Shown here: piece by piece, positions 55,741 through 60,000 of the stretch
Layout: each line of letters opens with the position of its first letter
Position numbering within the stretch: position 1 is the first letter of the stretch
Source: Takakia lepidozioides
Taxonomy: Eukaryota > Streptophyta > Takakiopsida > Takakiales > Takakiaceae
Assembly (NCBI GenBank): GCA_030704615.1
Contig: CM060734.1
Location: 4,838,001 to 4,898,000, forward strand
Reading direction: 5' to 3'
DNA: 60,000 nucleotides
Notes under the pieces: generated by a model
Databases searched by the model: none
Seen by the model: only the letters and a program-made list of their open reading frames with translations
What the model was told of the DNA's origin: nothing
Program-made: the position numbers and the translations under genes

Positions 55741-56259
55741 GTGACACTATAAGGCTCTAGTACTAATCTAATAGTGACACGGGTGGGCACCTGTTGCAGT
55801 TTAAGGGTCATATCCCAATGGCTCAGGGCACCTGCACCTGCATCCACCGCAAGAACTCCTATGGTTGGTTGGTCATCAACCCAGCCTCATCATAGAAGAA
55901 ACACTGGTGGTCTTGCTGGTCATCACTCCAGCCTCACCACCGACAGCATACTCTAGGATTGACCGGGGATCAAATCCGGCCTAATCCCTATGAAAGCAAG
56001 CGCCCACACAAAACCAACATGGCGCACAGTCAAGCATGTAGGTGTTGGGGGGGATCCAAACACAAGAAATCAAAACATCAACACCCCCACACCAAAATCC
56101 AGCTGCAATGCTGATCCTGCAGAATAGCCCAGCCCAAAACCCCGGACTGACTGGCCTCCATCAAGAGAGGCTTTGGCAACTACAAGTACAAGGTAATGAA
56201 AATAGTACAGAGATGGAGGGGAAGAATAGAAGCCCGACCAAGCAAGATCTAATCCTGAT
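55741..56259 (-). other. Leader of A2 upstream of gag
   Basis: Matches the A3 leader (27442-27930) up to about 56180. On the minus strand TAGTACTAGAGCCT (near 55770-55757) resembles a methionine-tRNA primer-binding site with three mismatches, but it is not next to an LTR. Confidence 0.5.
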
Positions 56260-57009
56260 CTATGCTATCAACTGCCAGACTTCTCTCAAAGTGCCTCGCT
56301 CTGCATGATGGTAAGGTATAGGAGGTATATCTATGTCCAGAAACCTGCCACTAACCTTGTCCCAAGCTACAGTAGCTCGCTCTAACCAACCCTCCTCCTC
56401 TGTCTGCCAGGTAGAGACAAAGCAATACTCCCCTATCTCCCGCTCACTAAACACTAAAGAAAACAAAGGTAGGGTCTGATAGTCTCTCAACTCAAAAGCT
56501 TTGAGACGGTTGCGGGTGTCCTCATTGCGAATGATTGCATCTCCTTCAAACAGAACAAACTTGTCCTCGCTAATGAACCCCCACTCGTGGTTGCCTTGTG
56601 CAGAGCGTGTCCGGCTGCAACGTTGTCTGATTGCACAAACTTGTGTAGCTCCTGCTCCTCTACTCCAGTACACCACGGCCTTGTGGCTGAACACCTTGGT
56701 CCCCGGGGCTGTCTTTGGCTGTGTTCCAAGCCTAGCTTTCACCCACTTTGGTATTTCACCTACAGCTGCAGAACTGCTGGCTCCAATAGAGTTCTGACTG
56801 TCCAAAGCGATATTGAGGCCCTCAATGCCAACTATAGCAGTCTGTTGTCCACTGCTAATGCCTGACTCCCAGTATGCAATCAACTCGTCCAACTGTTCTC
56901 CACTCAAATCAGTCTGAGTTCCTTGGGAAACATAAATCTTGCCCCCTTGTGTGCACAGGCTAAGAGACGAGACCTGCCCTTCAATTACGTCCTCATTTCC
57001 CCCAGCCAT
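56260..57009 (-). CDS. Unrecognised 249-residue protein in the A2 leader
   Basis: Minus strand, uninterrupted, ATG at 57009 to stop at 56260. I do not recognise the family. Features: an acidic N-terminus with GTQTDLSGEQLDELIAYWE, a Ser-rich hinge (SIGASSSAAVGEIPKWVK), a basic/Cys segment (VCAIRQRCSRTRSAQGNHEW), and a C-terminal part rich in aromatic and acidic residues (FISEDKFVLFEGDAIIRNED, GWLERATVAWDKVSGRFLDI). No signal peptide or membrane segment. It lies about 520 bp upstream of A2 gag on the same strand, inside the proposed element. It is better preserved than gag and pol of the same element. It could be a captured host gene, an accessory gene of the element or a gene of a nested element. 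Confidence 0.45.
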   Translation of the reverse strand: MAGGNEDVIEGQVSSLSLCTQGGKIYVSQGTQTDLSGEQLDELIAYWESGISSGQQTAIVGIEGLNIALDSQNSIGASSSAAVGEIPKWVKARLGTQPKTAPGTKVFSHKAVVYWSRGAGATQVCAIRQRCSRTRSAQGNHEWGFISEDKFVLFEGDAIIRNEDTRNRLKAFELRDYQTLPLFSLVFSEREIGEYCFVSTWQTEEEGWLERATVAWDKVSGRFLDIDIPPIPYHHAERGTLREVWQLIA

Positions 57010-57834
57010 ACAAGGAGGACATCCACAGATTTGTCTATCATATAGACCAGAACAGGTTCTAGAAACAGAATTGTGGATCGTTCATGGCACACTCACACTC
57101 TAAAAATTCCATAGATTTTTAGCAGAGTCCCAAAAACAAAAACCTAGATTGGTAGATTTCCCCTTTCTGCAGCTATCCCCTCAAAAACTGAGTCAAACGG
57201 AGTCCATTTGACAAAGATATGACCAATTAGGCTCTAAATCATTTGAATTAGATCAAAAAGGCCTTTTTTTTTTTTTTTAACACCAAAACGTTCTCGCCAT
57301 TAAAAACTGCTCCCAAGTCACCTACGAGTTCCCAACACGTCCAGGTAGTTCGTCCAAGTAGGGGCGATTTCAAGAGCAAGTCAAGAGATGCACTGCGCAA
57401 CACCTTCATGGCTTATGGACAGGCGGCCTGCAATCGAAAGATTCGTGGATGGTTGCTGGACTTGCACAACACATCTGCCACATCGGAACCACAGCTTCAC
57501 TTCACCAACATTCAGCACAACAGGAGCAGAGCAGAGCATACAAGAGCTTGGCCGTTGATTGCGACACCTGCTGTGTGAGAAGTTTGAGAATTGAGCTGCT
57601 TTTTTGATGTCTGTGGTTCTACTGTGGTGTTGTACGTGTGCTCCTTGGACCTGTTGGACCTCCCGCAGACGTGATAACTTTCTTTTCTTCTTATCCCTGA
57701 ACCCTCCTGAGGTCCTATACATTCTTGATTTTGGCCATTTTGGAAGGAGGCCATTGGCCTTTCTTCCTTAACTTGCGCTTGCGCACCAGCCTCTTCCTTC
57801 GAAGCTCCAATCGTTTAGCCTTCTTCTTTAACAA
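57010..57834. other. No certain gene; poly-T tract
   Basis: A T15 tract at about 57267-57281 (poly-A on the minus strand). 57722-57837 on the minus strand encodes a very basic stretch (KKKAKRLELRRKRLVRKRKLRKK) in the frame of the next feature, after its stop codon. Confidence 0.4.
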
Positions 57835-58359
57835 TTATGCTTCTGACTTGAGGGAAACTATGGCTGGGATGGTGACCTCAGGAACAATCTCGACCTCTGA
57901 CTCTGGGGCATCTCCAGCAGCCCTGGCTACCACATTCCTCTCCGTTGTGGCCTTCCACGTCAAGGACGCACCGGCTGCGACCTGCCCACTGTAATCTCCA
58001 AGTTCTTTTCTATACTTCAAACCCACTCTAAATCCAGAAAACAGCCCGCAAGCAGGTCTCCACTGCGAGCTTGCCGAGGCAGCAGATGGTGAGAGAGACA
58101 AGGACACATTGGAGAAGGTCGGCACAAGGGCCTGGGAAAGAAGGAACGCCAAAGGTTGTAGAGTTCTCTGGTACGCCAAAGCCAAGTTCTGAAGGCGGGA
58201 TTCCCCCTGTTGCCCAGGCTGGGCACAAGCTGGGCATTTACGGAAACCCCTCCGAGAAGCAGATGAGGCTCTCGGCAGATTGCCCTGCAGGTTTGCTTGT
58301 AAATCAGTCTTGTTAGCCAGCGATTGTAGGGCCTGCACGTGAAGCTCCGGGAACATCAA
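57835..58359 (-). pseudogene. Unrecognised 174-residue open frame, possible host-gene fragment
   Basis: Minus strand. It contains PQW-like SSQWRPACGLFSGFRVGLKYRKELGDYSG, ASLTWKATTERN and an acidic EVEIVPEVTIPAIVSLKSE. If the stop at 57835 is ignored, a strongly basic C-terminus follows in the same frame and then a second stop near 57722. Amphipathic, beta-like pattern; I cannot name the family. The first 60 residues may not be coding. Confidence 0.3.
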
Positions 58360-59092
58360 TTAATCAACGATCTCCTCCAGCAAAATGGGAGTGTCACAGG
58401 TTGTCTTCCATCAACATTCACTACTTCATGTGCTTGGCTATTTGGGCCTGTTTTTTTTCCCGCCCTAACTTGCTTAAACGCTCCAGTGTGTGCTCTTGTA
58501 CCCGAGCCCTTCTTAGCTCGCAGTGTCCTTCACAGAGCCGTCCTCATCGACAACTGTCCATATTGCTTTAACAAGGTATGGATGTGTCACCATTGGACTG
58601 ACCAGGTACAGCAAGGCTGCAGAACAATCTGCCTCTCGCAGTGCTCCTGTACAGTTGCAGTTATAGCGACGCACCGAGTGCCCAACTTGCAATAGTAATG
58701 CAACCGTAAGCGCTTGTTCCCCTGTCACAACCACACTCTTGCATGCACGCTGCACACAGGCTTCCACCTCCGGAGAAGAAGTCCAGGGACAGAGTTGCGG
58801 TTGTCAGCAGCTACCAACAGACACAGTCTTCCTTACATTTGCGCATCATCATGCTGCTCCACCATGATATCTCCTCACTGACCAAAACAAAGGCTGCTTC
58901 CATGCAGTGTAGCTCCGTCCTGCCCGGCGGCCTTATGCCAGAACCAACACTGATCGAAACCTGCATATTTTGTTTTTTTTTTTTTTTTTAAAAGCTTCTT
59001 AAACTAAGCACTACTCTCACACAGGTAATCATACAAGTGCTAACCCTCAACTCCTACCTTGCACTCACAGGTAAGAGATCATCTCTCTCGAG
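58360..59092. other. No gene recognised; poly-T tract
   Basis: Contains a T-tract of about 18 bases at 58972-58990. No domain recognised on either strand. Confidence 0.4.
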
Positions 59093-59448
59093 TGATAGAA
59101 CAAGCTAAGAGACACACTGCTCACACCAGAAACAACATGAATCCATCGCTATCACTCTTTAAAACAGAAGTCAAGCCAGGGGCACCCCAAGCTATGGGGA
59201 CTCCACCCCACAACAACCTACACTCCCATCATAAGCACACTCAAATCTAAACGCATGAAGGAGCTCGGTCGCGCAGGCTCAACTCGATAGAGATGAGCTA
59301 CGCGACTGCCGCTCTCGTGAAGATAAGGCGGTTCAGGTGTCAAACTAAACTTGACACCTGATTTAACACTTGACCTAAATCCAAGTGTTAAATACAAATA
59401 ACTAGCTTTATTCTAGTTGTTTTCACACTGTGCTTATTTAACTTGACA
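59093..59448 (-). repeat. LTR middle segment (probable 5' LTR remnant of A2)
   Basis: On the minus strand runs from TGTCAAGTTA (59448) to TTGTTCTATCA (59093). It is almost identical (about ten differences by eye) to the middle of the 3' LTR at 47735-48090, and in the same orientation, but lacks the 85-bp unit at both ends. Flanking bases (TCCCA before, CTCGA after on the minus strand) show no target duplication. Confidence 0.65.
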
Positions 59449-59459
59449 TGGGAGAGAAG

Positions 59460-60000
59460 GAGTAGTCACTATCGGTACTTGCCAATTTTGGCATAACTTC
59501 TTGTGGTCTTATTCGATTGCTGTGAAAAACATCCCAGACATGGAAAATCAAGCCAGCTTTCCAACAAGATATCGCACACACTTACCCCATAAATGCTCAA
59601 CATTCTACAACCCCAAATGTCAGTGCAGGTCAAATTGTGAAGAAAAACAAAGTAGTTGAAGCTCCCCCTCTGTTTTTTGGGCATAGCAAATTGTGTACCC
59701 ACTCAATTAGCATGAAACAACATCCGACAACTGGGGAATCAAGGTAGCTTTCCAACAAGCCATCACACATCCTTGTAGCCCAAATTCTCTACATGCTACA
59801 ACCCCAAATGGCAAAGTAGGTCAAATTGTGAAGAAAAACAAAGTAGTCGAAGCTCCACCTCTGTTTTTTGGGCATAATAAATTGAGTACTTACTCAATGG
59901 ACATGAAATAACATCCCACAGCTAGCGAATCAAGGTACCTTTCCAACAAGCTATCATGGCGGATCAGCTTTGTGGCTAAGCGATCGTTGACTTAGATTCA
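59460..60000. repeat. Tandem repeat of about 191 bp
   Basis: At least 2.8 units. Landmark ACCCCAAATG recurs at 59610 and 59801; the phrase GCTTTCCAACAAG recurs near 59560, 59745 and (as CCTTTCCAACAAG) 59940. Satellite-like, continuing past the window edge. Confidence 0.75.

Noticed and set aside
57381-57754. Short basic frames on the minus strand as a separate gene
   Set aside because: Overlapping alternatives in two frames without domain, start context or homologue that I know.
59093-59448. Solo LTR created by LTR-LTR recombination
   Set aside because: No flanking 5-bp duplication and the end units are missing; kept as a probable 5' LTR remnant of A2 instead.

Overview
The window is a retrotransposon-dense stretch of nuclear DNA from a land plant. 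The evidence is two spliced plant-type genes (a GH17 endo-1,3-beta-glucanase with an X8 domain, and an ARID-HMG-box DNA-binding protein), plant-style LINE tails and two lineages of Ty3/gypsy LTR retrotransposons. The species cannot be named from the sequence; a large-genome, possibly non-seed plant is a guess.

Layout. About two thirds of the window is gypsy DNA. Family A (copies A1 at 1-5207 plus strand, A3 from 27441 down to 9120 minus strand, A4 fragment 17907-15307 minus, A2 from 59448 down to 47648 minus) has the order gag - zinc knuckles - aspartic protease - cytosine-5 DNA methyltransferase - amber stop - reverse transcriptase - RNase H - integrase - PHD finger. Family B (B1 fragment 5208-8574 plus; B2 complete at 19827-26796 plus) is an ordinary chromovirus with a C-terminal chromodomain. 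B2 is inserted in the gag of A3 with a TATCC target duplication. A second, chimeric element (B LTRs and B 3' end around an A pol fragment, 13462-18409) splits A3 between protease and methyltransferase. A1 plus B1 form a composite whose right end (9119) interrupts the 3' LTR of A3. All elements carry frameshifts or stops and look dead as autonomous copies.

From 27.4 to 38.8 kb there is repeat-rich noncoding DNA: A3 leader, a minisatellite, an array of near-perfect hairpins, a decayed LINE with a second LINE tail, and a mariner-like MITE. The two host genes lie at 38.8-46.7 kb and converge. The right end holds A2 with an unusually long leader containing two unrecognised open frames, and a tandem repeat of about 191 bp that runs off the window.

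The most interesting system is family A. It carries a DNMT3-like methyltransferase in frame with gag-protease, and a PHD chromatin reader on its integrase. Methyltransferase and reverse transcriptase are separated by a TAG in the context TAG CAA CCA, inside a small inverted repeat, 162 nt upstream of the same RT residue in all three copies that cover the site. This fits programmed stop-codon readthrough with the methyltransferase on the Gag side. Copies A and B also exchange 3' ends and LTRs, suggesting template switching between families.
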